Shown piece after piece: positions 35,674 through 44,083 of a stretch of DNA of 64,000 bases; position 1 is the first letter of the stretch; each line of letters opens with the position of its first letter. Source of the DNA: Algimonas porphyrae (GTDB taxonomy: Bacteria > Pseudomonadota > Alphaproteobacteria > Caulobacterales > Maricaulaceae); the NCBI RefSeq assembly GCF_041429795.1, contig NZ_CP163424.1, positions 3,102,001 to 3,166,000 of the forward strand, given 5' to 3'. The translations under genes and the position numbers were made by a program. The notes under the pieces were generated by a model, which worked only from the letters and a program-made list of their open reading frames with translations, did no database searches and was not told where the DNA came from.

Positions 35674-36129
35674 GTGCTTGACGAAATCCTCATATCGCTG
35701 GCGGCAACATTCGGTCCGCTGATCGCCCTGCTGATCATTGGCAGCATATTCGGCACGCTGGCGCAAAAGCGGCATCTGGCCGATCTGGAGCAGCGTGAAG
35801 CCAGACTGGGGGCGTTTCTGCTGACCAATTGCAGCCGTATCGACGGCCAGAGAGGCGAACTTGTGACCGGGTCCACCGTTGTGGCCTATGATTTCTTCCG
35901 CCGGATTGCCGTGCTGCTGCGCAAGCTGATCGGCGGACGGTTTCACATGCATGAGGGCTTCATGATGCGCGCGCGCCGCGAAGCCGTGCTGCGCATGGCC
36001 GAAAGCGCGCAGGCCCTTGGTGCCACTTCCGTACATAACGTGCGGCTGGTGTCGTCCAACCTGGGCGACAGCAGTCGCGGCACGGGCGGCTGCGAAGTCG
36101 TCGCTTACGGTACGGCCATCTGGGATTAG
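35674..36129 (+). CDS. Membrane-anchored YbjQ-like protein
   Basis: 151 residues, GTG start. Residues about 8-28 form a membrane segment. The rest repeats the YbjQ pattern: GSTVVAYDFFRRI, GGRFHMHEGFMMRARREAVLRMAESAQALGATSVHNVRL, and GCEVVAYGTAIW. It is 21 nt after the soluble paralogue and 11 nt before the lipase-like gene, making a three-gene unit. A membrane-tethered YbjQ partner for the soluble one is a natural guess. Confidence 0.82.
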   Translation: MLDEILISLAATFGPLIALLIIGSIFGTLAQKRHLADLEQREARLGAFLLTNCSRIDGQRGELVTGSTVVAYDFFRRIAVLLRKLIGGRFHMHEGFMMRARREAVLRMAESAQALGATSVHNVRLVSSNLGDSSRGTGGCEVVAYGTAIWD

Positions 36130-36140
36130 GACCCGACGTC

Positions 36141-36974
36141 ATGGATGATGTTCACAGCTTTCAGCTGACCGCCGCAGACGGCACGCGCCTGTCTGCCCGG
36201 CACTGGGCGGCGCAAACGCCCCATGCCGCATTGGCACTGATCCACGGCTTTGGCGAACATTCGGGCCGCTATGGCGATATGGGCCAGCATCTGGCCGCCA
36301 ACGGGATCGACGTATTTGCAGTCGATCTGCGCGGGCACGGGAAAAGCGATGGCAAGCGCGGTGTGATCCGCAGCTTCGATGATTTTCGCGCCGATATCGC
36401 CGCTTTGCTCGATCACGCACACAGCCAGCGCAAAAGCGGCCCCCTGATCCTGTTCGGTCATTCCATGGGCGGGGGGATCGTGCTGGATCACGGCTTGCGA
36501 CCAGACCCGGGCGTTGACGGGATCATCGCATCGGCGCCACTCATCGCGCCATCCGAGCCTGTCAAAGGCGTGCAGCGCAGCCTCGTGACAGGCATGTCGA
36601 AACTGTTTCCGTCCTTGACGATGAAGCAACCGATCGCGGGCAGCAAGATTTCCACACTAGCGGAGGAGCAGGCCGCCTATGAGCAGGACCCGCTCAATCA
36701 TGGTCAGCTCGGCCTGCGGACAGCCGTCGAAATCATCGAGGCGGGCGAAAAGCTGACCGAGGCGGCTGCCGACTGGTCCCTGCCCCTGCTGATGCTGCAC
36801 GCGACAGGCGACCAGCTGACCGATTATGCGGCCAGTCAGGCCTTCGGTACGGCGGCGCGGGCCGATTTTCGCGCCTTCGATAAGGTCGAACATGAACTCC
36901 ATAATGACACGACGCGCGCACAGATTTATGCAGCGATCACCGACTTTGTCGACCTGCTGTCGGGACGTGTCTGA
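36141..36974 (+). CDS. Alpha/beta hydrolase, lysophospholipase/monoacylglycerol lipase-like
   Basis: 277 residues. The fold and motifs fit the YtpA/PldB-like group: IHGFGEHSGRYGDMGQHLAANG (oxyanion region), DLRGHGKSDGKRGVIRSFDDF, nucleophile elbow GHSMGG, a strand ending in aspartate (LLMLHATGDQLTDY), and the late histidine in VEHELHND. It would hydrolyse monoacylglycerols or lysophospholipids. No signal peptide, so cytoplasmic. Confidence 0.9.
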   Translation: MDDVHSFQLTAADGTRLSARHWAAQTPHAALALIHGFGEHSGRYGDMGQHLAANGIDVFAVDLRGHGKSDGKRGVIRSFDDFRADIAALLDHAHSQRKSGPLILFGHSMGGGIVLDHGLRPDPGVDGIIASAPLIAPSEPVKGVQRSLVTGMSKLFPSLTMKQPIAGSKISTLAEEQAAYEQDPLNHGQLGLRTAVEIIEAGEKLTEAAADWSLPLLMLHATGDQLTDYAASQAFGTAARADFRAFDKVEHELHNDTTRAQIYAAITDFVDLLSGRV

Positions 36975-37015
36975 GCCGCTGCTGATCACGGCGCCACTTG
37001 GGAAAGGAAGCCCTC

Positions 37016-37354
37016 ATGAAAGTCTATGCGCTGAAAAATTGCGATACGTGCCGCAAGGCGACCAAGGCCCTGCGCGAAGCCGGCAAGGAATTCGATGTGG
37101 TCGATGTCCGCGAAGACGGGCTGAAGACCGAGGACATTGCGAAGATCGTCGACGCCGTCGGATTCGAGCGCGCGCTCAACCGCCGCTCAAGCACATGGCG
37201 CGCCCTCGACAATCCAGATGACGGAAGCGTGGATAATGTAAGGGCCGTCACGCTGATCGACGCCCACCCCCTCTTGCTCAAACGCCCGGCCATCACGGAT
37301 GGCGAGACGACAACAGTCGGCTGGGACAAAGCGGTCGAGGAAACCTGGCTGTAA
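37016..37354 (+). CDS. ArsC/Spx-family (YffB-like) thioredoxin-fold protein
   Basis: 112 residues from the ATG at 37016, preceded by GGAAG. The N-terminal KVYALKNCDTCRKATKAL has a C9-x2-C12 pair; the family pattern continues with LNRRSSTWRAL and LIDAHPLLLKRPAI, as in ArsC, Spx and YffB. The R-rich arsenate-binding site of true ArsC is only partly met, so a YffB-type glutathione-dependent thiol reductase-like role is more likely than arsenate resistance. Confidence 0.85.
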   Translation: MKVYALKNCDTCRKATKALREAGKEFDVVDVREDGLKTEDIAKIVDAVGFERALNRRSSTWRALDNPDDGSVDNVRAVTLIDAHPLLLKRPAITDGETTTVGWDKAVEETWL

Positions 37355-37355
37355 A

Positions 37356-38330
37356 TCAGTCGGATAGACGAGACAAGGCTCTCGCCAGAACAGGAATCTC
37401 GTTAACGGGCATCATCCAGATCTGGGCCATCGTCTCGTCCTGACCCGGTACAGGGCGTGTAGACGAAAAATAGAGCGTCTTTTCGTCGGGGCTGATCATT
37501 CCTGCAAAGTCATTGTCGGGTGAATTGACAGATGGGCCCAGATTGACGGGCTGGGTCCAGCCCGTATCTGTGCGTGATGACATGAACAGATCCGCCCCGC
37601 CCGATCCACCGCGGTCCCCATAGGTCACAAGCATCAGACGCCCTGACGGATCGATCCATGAGCCGTCATCCCGACCCGCTGAATTGATCGGCGCTGGCAA
37701 AGGTTCCGGAGCCAGCCACCCGCCCTGACCGTCGCGTTTGGCCAAATAGATATCGCGCTCACCCACACCGTCCAGACGTTCGGACCAGAAATAGAGATCG
37801 CCGGACCGCGTCAGTATGGGCGCGGTCTCATTGTTCACAAATCTGAGCTTGGCGACACGCCCTTCGCGCACGCGGTTGAGGTCGGGACCGCGGAGCGGTT
37901 CCGGAACGGCTCCCGGGTCCGTCAGATCAAGCGAATACAGATCGAAATTTTCGTAAATGTCTCGCCCTGATAGGCTTTGCGGCAGTGCAGACCATGAAAA
38001 AAGTAATCGCGTGCCATCCGGGGAGACGGACGGAAAATCGACGCGGGCCTTCAGAGAGCCGACACTATCAGGCAATGTCACCCATTCCGGGCGGCTCCAG
38101 CCATGCGGCCCCAAGGTGGCGCGTTTCAGACGCTGTGGGCAGGTCCAGATCGGCGCACATTCTGACTGCGCGAAATAGACAGTTGTGCCGTCTGGAGAGA
38201 AGGTCGGCGTGAGCGTAATACGTCCGTCCTGACCCAGCGCTTCCGGCGCAAAGCGCTCAGGCCCGGCCCAGGCCTCCGACGCCAGCGTAAGCAGGAATGC
38301 GACGCCTGATGACTTGATAAATCGGCTCAT
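37356..38330 (-). CDS. Secreted PD40/TolB-like beta-propeller protein
   Basis: 324 residues with a signal peptide (about 1-22, ending SEAWA). The mature part has several PD40-type blades: TPTFSPDGTTVYFAQ, FPSVSPDGTRLLFSW, RSGDLYFWSERLDG, SWIDPSGRLMLVTYGDRGG and GMISPDEKTLYFSSTR. This is the layout of TolB-type and WD40-like periplasmic propellers. Ligand unknown. It overlaps the upstream MORN-like gene by 4 nt (ATGA). Confidence 0.85.
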   Translation of the reverse strand: MSRFIKSSGVAFLLTLASEAWAGPERFAPEALGQDGRITLTPTFSPDGTTVYFAQSECAPIWTCPQRLKRATLGPHGWSRPEWVTLPDSVGSLKARVDFPSVSPDGTRLLFSWSALPQSLSGRDIYENFDLYSLDLTDPGAVPEPLRGPDLNRVREGRVAKLRFVNNETAPILTRSGDLYFWSERLDGVGERDIYLAKRDGQGGWLAPEPLPAPINSAGRDDGSWIDPSGRLMLVTYGDRGGSGGADLFMSSRTDTGWTQPVNLGPSVNSPDNDFAGMISPDEKTLYFSSTRPVPGQDETMAQIWMMPVNEIPVLARALSRLSD

Positions 38331-38869
38331 TTTATGATCTCTTCCTTTGCGCTGAAACTGCGCTCCTGGCGTTTTTCGCCATCAATATAGATCGCTTCGA
38401 ACCGTTTCCGCCCATCCGGATCCCAGCCTTCGCTGACCCCGTGCCAGCGATCATTGAGAACTGTGGATCGCTCGCGGATCCAGCCATTGTCGTGAAAGTA
38501 GATCCATAGCCCATGTCCGAGCCCATTCCGCCATTCGCTGTAAAATCGCAGCTGGCCATCCGGGTCATATTCCAGCCAAACACCATGGGCTTTGCCGTCC
38601 TTAACAAAACGCCTGACCCGAATCGATCCTGTCTCAAACCGGTCTTCAAATAGTCCCGTCGCCAATTTCCCATCCGGAGTCCTGACAAGACCGTCCGCAT
38701 CGGTGCGGGCACCCTTCAGAACCGTACCGCCTTTGCCAGGCTGAAAGGCGGTTTCAAACGGTTGTACCGCATGCTGGCTCTCATCAACGGCCAGCCCGAT
38801 GGAGGGACTGAAAGCTGTAACACCGAAACCAAGGCTAAGAAGAATATGGCGTATCGCGGCATGTGACAT
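38327..38869 (-). CDS. Secreted MORN-repeat-like protein
   Basis: 180 residues from the ATG at 38869 (an earlier TTG at 38899 is less likely). A signal peptide (about 1-26) precedes MORN_2-type repeats: GVWLEYDPDGQLRFYSEWRNG, GLGHGLWIYFHDNGWIRERS and HGVSEGWDPDGRKRFEAIY. These repeats build beta-sheet surfaces in many envelope proteins. It is translationally coupled to the PD40 protein, so the two probably act together in the periplasm. Confidence 0.8.
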   Translation of the reverse strand: MSHAAIRHILLSLGFGVTAFSPSIGLAVDESQHAVQPFETAFQPGKGGTVLKGARTDADGLVRTPDGKLATGLFEDRFETGSIRVRRFVKDGKAHGVWLEYDPDGQLRFYSEWRNGLGHGLWIYFHDNGWIRERSTVLNDRWHGVSEGWDPDGRKRFEAIYIDGEKRQERSFSAKEEIIK

Positions 38870-38971
38870 GCGCCGCTGATAACGCAGCGTCCATGTCAAA
38901 TCCCGGTGAAATCAGGCACCATGGCAACGCTATCCATTATTTTCAGCCTTTGTTATTGCGGATTCCGCCAA

Positions 38972-39421
38972 TCATTCAGTTGCAATGGCCGTATCATATT
39001 TGATCCGGCCTGAGACGACATGTGTTGTGTAGCGCGCAATGGCCGGGTCGGACATCAGCTTGGCCTTGGCCCAGCCATCATAGATCGTCAAATTGCCGAA
39101 ATGCGCAATAATGATGAAGTCCGTGTCGCCACAGACTGTGTAACATTGCGAAACCTCGGGACAGTCACGCATCCGCTCACTAAGAGTCGCGTAGGTTTCG
39201 TGGCTCTCAATCTTCATATGCACAGAAATGATGACCGTCTCCGCAAGTTTGGCCGGATCGGCCAAGGCGACATCCGCAATGATGACGCCGTCTTCGCGCA
39301 ACTGTTTCAACCGGCGCCTGACAGCACTGGAGGAAAGGCCGACAGCGTCGCCCAAGGCGTCGTAGGTCAGCCGGTTATTGCGCTGAACCAGATCAAGCAG
39401 GCGACGGTCGAAGGAATCCAT
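38972..39421 (-). CDS. Lrp/AsnC-family transcriptional regulator
   Basis: 149 residues from the ATG at 39421 (MDSFDRRLLDLVQRN). The N-terminal AsnC helix-turn-helix (LTYDALGDAVGLSSSAVRRRLKQLREDGVI) and the C-terminal RAM ligand-binding domain (IISVHMKIESHETYATL, CYTVCGDTDFIIIAHF) are complete. Such proteins sense amino acids. It is 31 nt after the BON lipoprotein gene in the same direction. Confidence 0.92.
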   Translation of the reverse strand: MDSFDRRLLDLVQRNNRLTYDALGDAVGLSSSAVRRRLKQLREDGVIIADVALADPAKLAETVIISVHMKIESHETYATLSERMRDCPEVSQCYTVCGDTDFIIIAHFGNLTIYDGWAKAKLMSDPAIARYTTHVVSGRIKYDTAIATE

Positions 39422-39452
39422 GGACACGGCACTCTTACGAAAGAACGCACTC

Positions 39453-40349
39453 CTATTCGTCCGGCTGCCCAGGCGTGAGCACTTTGACCGGAATCTGACG
39501 ACCGGTTTCCGGGTCGATATAATAGGGTGGTGCATTCGGATCGGGCGCCGGCAAGGCCGGGACGTCGGTCTGGCCCAGATCATAGGGAATGGCGGGCTGC
39601 GGATCACGATACGGGATCGGTTCGTTCATCGGGGCCGCGCGCATCGGGGCGGGAATGTCCGACCGGTCCTGCTGCGGCAGGGGCGCGCGGGTAACGAAAT
39701 CGGGCAGGTCACGCTGCGTCGGAACAACCGGAGTCGGCGCCATCAGTTCAGCCTGTCTTTCCACGGGACCCATATCCGGTTGGACCTGTATGTCAGCAAT
39801 CCGGGCGTAGGACACGACTTCGAGCGTCCCGCGCGTCAGCGAGGCAATCCGCGCCGCCCGTTCCAGCTCTGCATCCGTCCGCGCCACACCCATCAGATAG
39901 ACGATGCCGTCATGCGTCTCGATATTGAAATTGCGCGCCTTGACATATTTGTCGGCGACCAGACGCGCTCGCACGGATTTTTCCAGCAGCCCGTCCTTGG
40001 CATTGCGCACGAAACCCTGTTTGTCACGGATCATGACTTCATTGCCGACCTGTTCAACCTGCGGGGCGGACCAAGCGATCCGGGCCGCTTCGATCCGGTC
40101 TTCCTTGCGCGGCGCATTGCCGGATAGCAGAACCACTCCTTCGGCGACTTCGACATCGATACCGGACAGGGAATAATCGTGGGCGCGTTTCATGCGCGCT
40201 TCGATCGCGCGGCCTGCATTCACATCCTGCAGCGAGCGGACGAAATTGCGTTCATCGCCTTTCTTGATCCCTGCCGTCGCCAGGGCGCAACCCGAAAGCA
40301 TGGTCGCGCCAAGCAGCACAAGGGAGAGGGTACGAGCAGATCTAAACAT
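39453..40349 (-). CDS. BON-domain lipoprotein
   Basis: 298 residues. A lipoprotein signal with lipobox LSGC near residue 21, then two BON domains (about 45-110 and 118-185; IDVEVAEGVVLLSGNAPRKED and FNIETHDGIVYLMGVARTDAE). BON domains bind phospholipids; the layout is like the OsmY/DolP type. A proline-rich tail of about 100 residues follows and ends TGRQIPVKVLTPGQ. An outer-membrane integrity role is likely by family analogy. Confidence 0.88.
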   Translation of the reverse strand: MFRSARTLSLVLLGATMLSGCALATAGIKKGDERNFVRSLQDVNAGRAIEARMKRAHDYSLSGIDVEVAEGVVLLSGNAPRKEDRIEAARIAWSAPQVEQVGNEVMIRDKQGFVRNAKDGLLEKSVRARLVADKYVKARNFNIETHDGIVYLMGVARTDAELERAARIASLTRGTLEVVSYARIADIQVQPDMGPVERQAELMAPTPVVPTQRDLPDFVTRAPLPQQDRSDIPAPMRAAPMNEPIPYRDPQPAIPYDLGQTDVPALPAPDPNAPPYYIDPETGRQIPVKVLTPGQPDE

Positions 40350-40408
40350 GACCGAAGTCTAAGGAAACGGAGTCACCAAGCGGTTAACGACCGCCATGCC
40401 GACACAGA

Positions 40409-40777
40409 TCACCAACCTCTGAACATGTCGCGCTGATGCCGGATGCGCCAGCGTCCCAGCACGATCACGATATCATAGCGCAAGGCGTAGCCCGCTTCGA
40501 CATAGTGAGGATGGCGCGACAGGAACTGTTCGCCCGCCCGGATGATCCGTTCTTCGGACCGCGCCGTGACCGGATCGACAGCATGATCGGCGCGGGCGCG
40601 CTGCTTGACTTCAATAATGATCAGGGTGCGACCGCGCCGGGCGATCAGGTCCGCTTCCCCGGACCGTGTCTTGTAGCGCTGTGCGACAATGCGGTGCCCG
40701 GTCAGGCGCAGATAAAGCGCTACAAGCGTTTCGGCGCGGCGGCCCGCCCGCTCCGCACGCTGACGCCGCTCGGTCAC
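40409..40777 (-). CDS. yraN: YraN family protein (UPF0102)
   Basis: 122 residues. A PD-(D/E)xK-like endonuclease fold: RRAETLVALYLRLTGHRIVAQRYKTRSGEADLIARRGRTLIIIEVKQRA has the E/D, E-x-K catalytic pattern; the C-terminal YALRYDIVIVLG is typical. Activity is unproven in the family. It overlaps rsmI by 4 nt, the usual arrangement. Confidence 0.93.
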   Translation of the reverse strand: MTERRQRAERAGRRAETLVALYLRLTGHRIVAQRYKTRSGEADLIARRGRTLIIIEVKQRARADHAVDPVTARSEERIIRAGEQFLSRHPHYVEAGYALRYDIVIVLGRWRIRHQRDMFRGW

Positions 40778-41652
40778 TTCAAGGACAGTCCGAGCGCATA
40801 AAGCTCACGCTTCGACCAGCCCGACACCTCGGCCAGCTCCGCGCAGGCGGCCTTCAGCTTCAGCGTTTCCAGCCGATCACGCAGCGCTTCGCGCACGACA
40901 TCGCCGTCCCAGCGCGCGGTCTCAGGCCCGTCGATCAGCAAGACCAGCTCGCCTTTGGGCGGGTCCGCCACCATGCCGTCCGCCAGCGTGCTCAACGTCC
41001 CATGTCGGGCATCTTCAAAGCGTTTGGTCAGCTCCCGCGCCAGCACGGCGCGCCTGTCGCCGAGGCCTTGCGCCAGATCCCGCAGACAGGCCTCGATCCG
41101 GGGTCCCGTCTCGAACAGGATCAGTGTGGCCGGGACGTTTCGCAACGCTTCGATCTCTCGCTGCCGGGCCGTGCTGCGGTTTGGCAGAAAACCGGCAAAG
41201 AAGAAGCGGTCGCTGGGCAGACCCGATTTGACCAGTCCTGCCAGCACCGCGCTGGCTCCAGGCAGCGGGTAGACATCGATCCCGGCTTCGACGGCGGCCC
41301 GCACCAGACGGAAGCCTGGATCGCTGACCAGCGGTGTCCCGGCATCTGAAACGAGCGCGATGGTCCCGCCCTTTTTCAGGCTCTTGATCAGGCCCGGAAC
41401 CCGTTTGGCCGCATTATGGTCATGATAGGCGCTCACAGAGGCGTCGATGGAAAAGGCACTCAGCAATTTCGCGGTCTGGCGCGTATCTTCGGCCAGTATC
41501 TGGTCCGCGCCGCGCAACACGTCGAGCGCCCGCAGGGTGATATCCCGCAAATTGCCGATCGGGGTCGCCACGACATACAGGCCTGACGCAAGATCATCCG
41601 GCTTTGGCGAACCGTCATACGCAGTGGGCAATGGTTGCGCCGGGTCCTGCAC
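40774..41652 (-). CDS. rsmI: 16S rRNA (cytidine(1402)-2'-O)-methyltransferase
   Basis: 292 residues, GTG start. RsmI methylates C1402 of 16S rRNA. Motifs: LYVVATPIGNLRDITLRAL, ILAEDTRQTAKLL, ALVSDAGTPLVSDPGFRLV, PLPGASAVLAGLVKSGLPSDRFFFAGFLP and ARELTKRFED. The tetrapyrrole-methylase fold is complete. yraN follows directly. The gene on the other strand at 41716 begins just beyond, so both share a short upstream region. Confidence 0.95.
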   Translation of the reverse strand: MQDPAQPLPTAYDGSPKPDDLASGLYVVATPIGNLRDITLRALDVLRGADQILAEDTRQTAKLLSAFSIDASVSAYHDHNAAKRVPGLIKSLKKGGTIALVSDAGTPLVSDPGFRLVRAAVEAGIDVYPLPGASAVLAGLVKSGLPSDRFFFAGFLPNRSTARQREIEALRNVPATLILFETGPRIEACLRDLAQGLGDRRAVLARELTKRFEDARHGTLSTLADGMVADPPKGELVLLIDGPETARWDGDVVREALRDRLETLKLKAACAELAEVSGWSKRELYALGLSLK

Positions 41653-41715
41653 ACTTATAGGAGTAGGGGTTATGTCGAGACCTTCCAGCCGGGGGTTGAC
41701 CTTGTGAGACCATCT

Positions 41716-43092
41716 ATGCGCGAGCGCGCCGCTAAATCCAACGCCAAATGGCGGACCCTGTCGCAGCTGAGGACGGCCACCCTTCTACTGGGTGTGATCA
41801 CCCTCGCCGCCTGCACCACCGTTCCCTATGAACCGCCGCAGCCTCAGCCGCAGCAACCCGGCCCAGTCACACAAGGCCCGGACCGTCCCGTCGATCCGCG
41901 CACGCCCGAGCCTGTGGAGCCGGTCGAACCGACCGTTCCTGAAGAAACCGTCGAAATTCCGATCGATGTGCCGGACGAGGCCGCGCCCTATTTCAACAAT
42001 CGCGACGGGCTGACCCTGCCGCATATGGCGGGCCGCGATACCAAGCGTCTGGCGCTTCTGCTGCCGTTTTCTGCCGAAAGTTCGCGTCTGCGTGAGGAAG
42101 CCAACGCCATGTTTCAAGCGGCCGAACTGGCTCTGTTCGAACGGCCCGACCCGGATGTGGTGCTGACCGTGCTGGACACGAAGGGCACGCCCGAAGGGGC
42201 GCGTTCCGCCGCTCAGGCCGCAATCCAACAAGGCGCCGACGTCATTCTGGGTCCGATCATAGCCGGCAATGTTGTGGCCGCATCCGAGGTGGCAGGCCGG
42301 ACCGGCACGCCCCTGCTGGCCTTTTCCAACGATCAGTCTGTCGCCGCTCGCGGTCGCTATCTCCTTTCCTTCCCGCCGGAAGCGGAGGTGGAACGCATCG
42401 TCCAGTTCGCGATGAGCGAGGGTGTGACGCGCTTTGCCTATTTCGGTCCTGACGATCCCTATGGCCGCCGCGTGCGCGCCGCCTATGAGGCGAGCGTCAA
42501 CCGGATGGGCGGACAGGTCACGGCAGCGGAAACCTATCGCGGCAACGATATTTCGGTGATGCAGGAGCCGGCACAGCGTCTGGCGGAGTTTCATCGCCAG
42601 AGCCGTAACCAGCCCTTTGATGCGTTCGAAGCGATCCTGATGCCCGAAGCGGGAACCGCGCTGCGCTCGCTCGCACCGCTCATGCCCTTTTATGGTGTCG
42701 ATCCGGACCGGGTTCTGTTCATGGGAACGTCGCGCTGGGACGACACGTCCATTGCGCGTGAACCGGCATTGGACGGCGGCGTCTTCGCTGCGTCCGACAA
42801 ACAGGCCCGTGCCAACTTCGATGCTTCCTATGAGCGTGCGTATGGCAACGCGCCGCTGAGCCTGACGAGCCTGGCTTATGACGCGGTGCTTCTGGGTGCC
42901 GTGGTCGCTGATGGTGATCCGCGCGGTCGTGTGGAGCGCACGGAAAGTCCCCTCGGCTTCTACGGAACGGATGGATATCTGCGCTTCGGCCCGGATGGGC
43001 GGCCCGAACGCGGCCTGGCAGTCTATCAGATCCGGCAGGGCCAATTCGTCGTGATGGACCCGGCACCGCGCGGACCTGCGCCGGAAAGCTAG
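41716..43092 (+). CDS. LpoA-like penicillin-binding protein activator lipoprotein
   Basis: 458 residues from the ATG at 41716 (GTG at 41704 is an alternative). A lipobox LAAC (C33) ends the signal. A proline-rich linker (about 36-85) is followed by a periplasmic-binding (Peripla_BP_6-like) domain: RLALLLPFSAESSRLREEANAMFQAAELALFE, DVILGPIIAGNVVAASEVA, RTGTPLLAFSNDQSVA and FAYFGPDDPYGRRV. In E. coli LpoA-type proteins activate PBP1a from the outer membrane. Its position divergent from rsmI-yraN is typical of LpoA. Confidence 0.85.
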   Translation: MRERAAKSNAKWRTLSQLRTATLLLGVITLAACTTVPYEPPQPQPQQPGPVTQGPDRPVDPRTPEPVEPVEPTVPEETVEIPIDVPDEAAPYFNNRDGLTLPHMAGRDTKRLALLLPFSAESSRLREEANAMFQAAELALFERPDPDVVLTVLDTKGTPEGARSAAQAAIQQGADVILGPIIAGNVVAASEVAGRTGTPLLAFSNDQSVAARGRYLLSFPPEAEVERIVQFAMSEGVTRFAYFGPDDPYGRRVRAAYEASVNRMGGQVTAAETYRGNDISVMQEPAQRLAEFHRQSRNQPFDAFEAILMPEAGTALRSLAPLMPFYGVDPDRVLFMGTSRWDDTSIAREPALDGGVFAASDKQARANFDASYERAYGNAPLSLTSLAYDAVLLGAVVADGDPRGRVERTESPLGFYGTDGYLRFGPDGRPERGLAVYQIRQGQFVVMDPAPRGPAPES

Positions 43093-43123
43093 GCCCTCAC
43101 CGTTCGCCAATCGCCAATCACCT

Positions 43124-43160
43124 GCGCGGTTTACAGATGTCTACATTTCGTAAACCGCGC
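43124..43160. repeat. Perfect 11-bp inverted repeat in intergenic region
   Basis: GCGCGGTTTAC and its exact complement are separated by 15 nt that can pair further (ATG..CAT). No T-run follows on either strand. It may be a terminator-like hairpin for the LpoA-like gene or a regulatory palindrome for the next gene. Confidence 0.55.
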
Positions 43161-43264
43161 ACTTAGTCCCGCTTAACCACGCTCTTTAGCGCGGCCTTAG
43201 CGCGACGCCCCTACACCCGTCTTTCAATGAGCACCCACAAGGGTTGCCGGTGAAAGGTGGTAGA

Positions 43265-43990
43265 ATGATCGCTCGCCCTCAAGCGATGGCGGATTTGCGC
43301 GTCCCCGACAGGTCGGTTTACGAACCTGCCGGGCGTCTGGTCGGCGTGCTCTGCGCGGCCGAAGAACCCTCCTGCCATGCCCAGCTGATCAGCGCGACAT
43401 TGCGTCTGGCGCGCGAAGCCGCAAGCCGTGGCGAGACCGTGCTGCTGCTTGACGGCACGGACGGCGCGTTGATGGAAGAAGCCGGTATTCTCTATTCCCG
43501 TACACTGGAACATTTTCTGGCCGGAGCCTGCGCCCTGCGCGATGCGTTATTTGTGACCGCCAATGAACATTTTTCGGCCACCGTCCTGCATCCCGACAAT
43601 CTGTCCGAAGGTCTGGGCACCATGGCGGCCCTGTCCATGTCCTATGACTGGGTGTTTGCGGTCGGGCCGGCGGGCCTCAGCCCGGCGCAAGCCTGTCTGG
43701 CTGCAGGGGCCGATACTTGCCTGCTAGGCTATGATACACGCGTCGATGGCTTCATGCGCGCCTACTGGACGATCGATACGGTGCGTCGCCGCAACCGTAT
43801 GTGGGATCCGGTGACGCTGGCGCTCGGCCCCACCCGTGATGCGACCGAGACGTCGCAAATGCTGCGCGAGGTCGTCCGCGATCATCTCGGCGCGCCAGCC
43901 CCCCATGGCGGCCATGCGCTCGATAGCAGGTTGCCCGGCGATGTACTGGGTCTGATGCGCGATATGACAGACCGCACGCGCGTGGCGTGA
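43265..43990 (+). CDS. MinD/FlhG-like protein lacking the P-loop
   Basis: 241 residues from the ATG at 43265, preceded by AAAGGTGG. The order of secondary structure resembles MinD/ParA/FlhG-type ATPases: GRLVGVLCAAEEPSCHAQLISATLRLAREAASRGETVLLLDGTDG would be the place of the deviant Walker A and switch, but the GKGGVGKT-type motif is replaced and the D of LLDxD is LLDGT. The C-terminal part (MSYDWVFAVGPAGLSPAQACLAAGADTCLLGYDT) resembles the switch II/release region. It may be a non-hydrolysing MinD relative. The fold itself is inference. The stop is about 90 nt before the EF-hand gene. Confidence 0.6.
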   Translation: MIARPQAMADLRVPDRSVYEPAGRLVGVLCAAEEPSCHAQLISATLRLAREAASRGETVLLLDGTDGALMEEAGILYSRTLEHFLAGACALRDALFVTANEHFSATVLHPDNLSEGLGTMAALSMSYDWVFAVGPAGLSPAQACLAAGADTCLLGYDTRVDGFMRAYWTIDTVRRRNRMWDPVTLALGPTRDATETSQMLREVVRDHLGAPAPHGGHALDSRLPGDVLGLMRDMTDRTRVA

Positions 43991-44083
43991 CGCCAACCTG
44001 TTTTTCTAAAAAAGCAGTCATCTGCGCAGGAGATAGCCGCACCGTCCGTTGGAGTGTATGAACGCACACCCATGGAGGACAAT

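Noticed and set aside
41785-43110. A 441-codon open frame on the minus strand
   Set aside because: Shadow of the LpoA-like gene, which has a lipobox and a periplasmic-binding domain in the plus frame.
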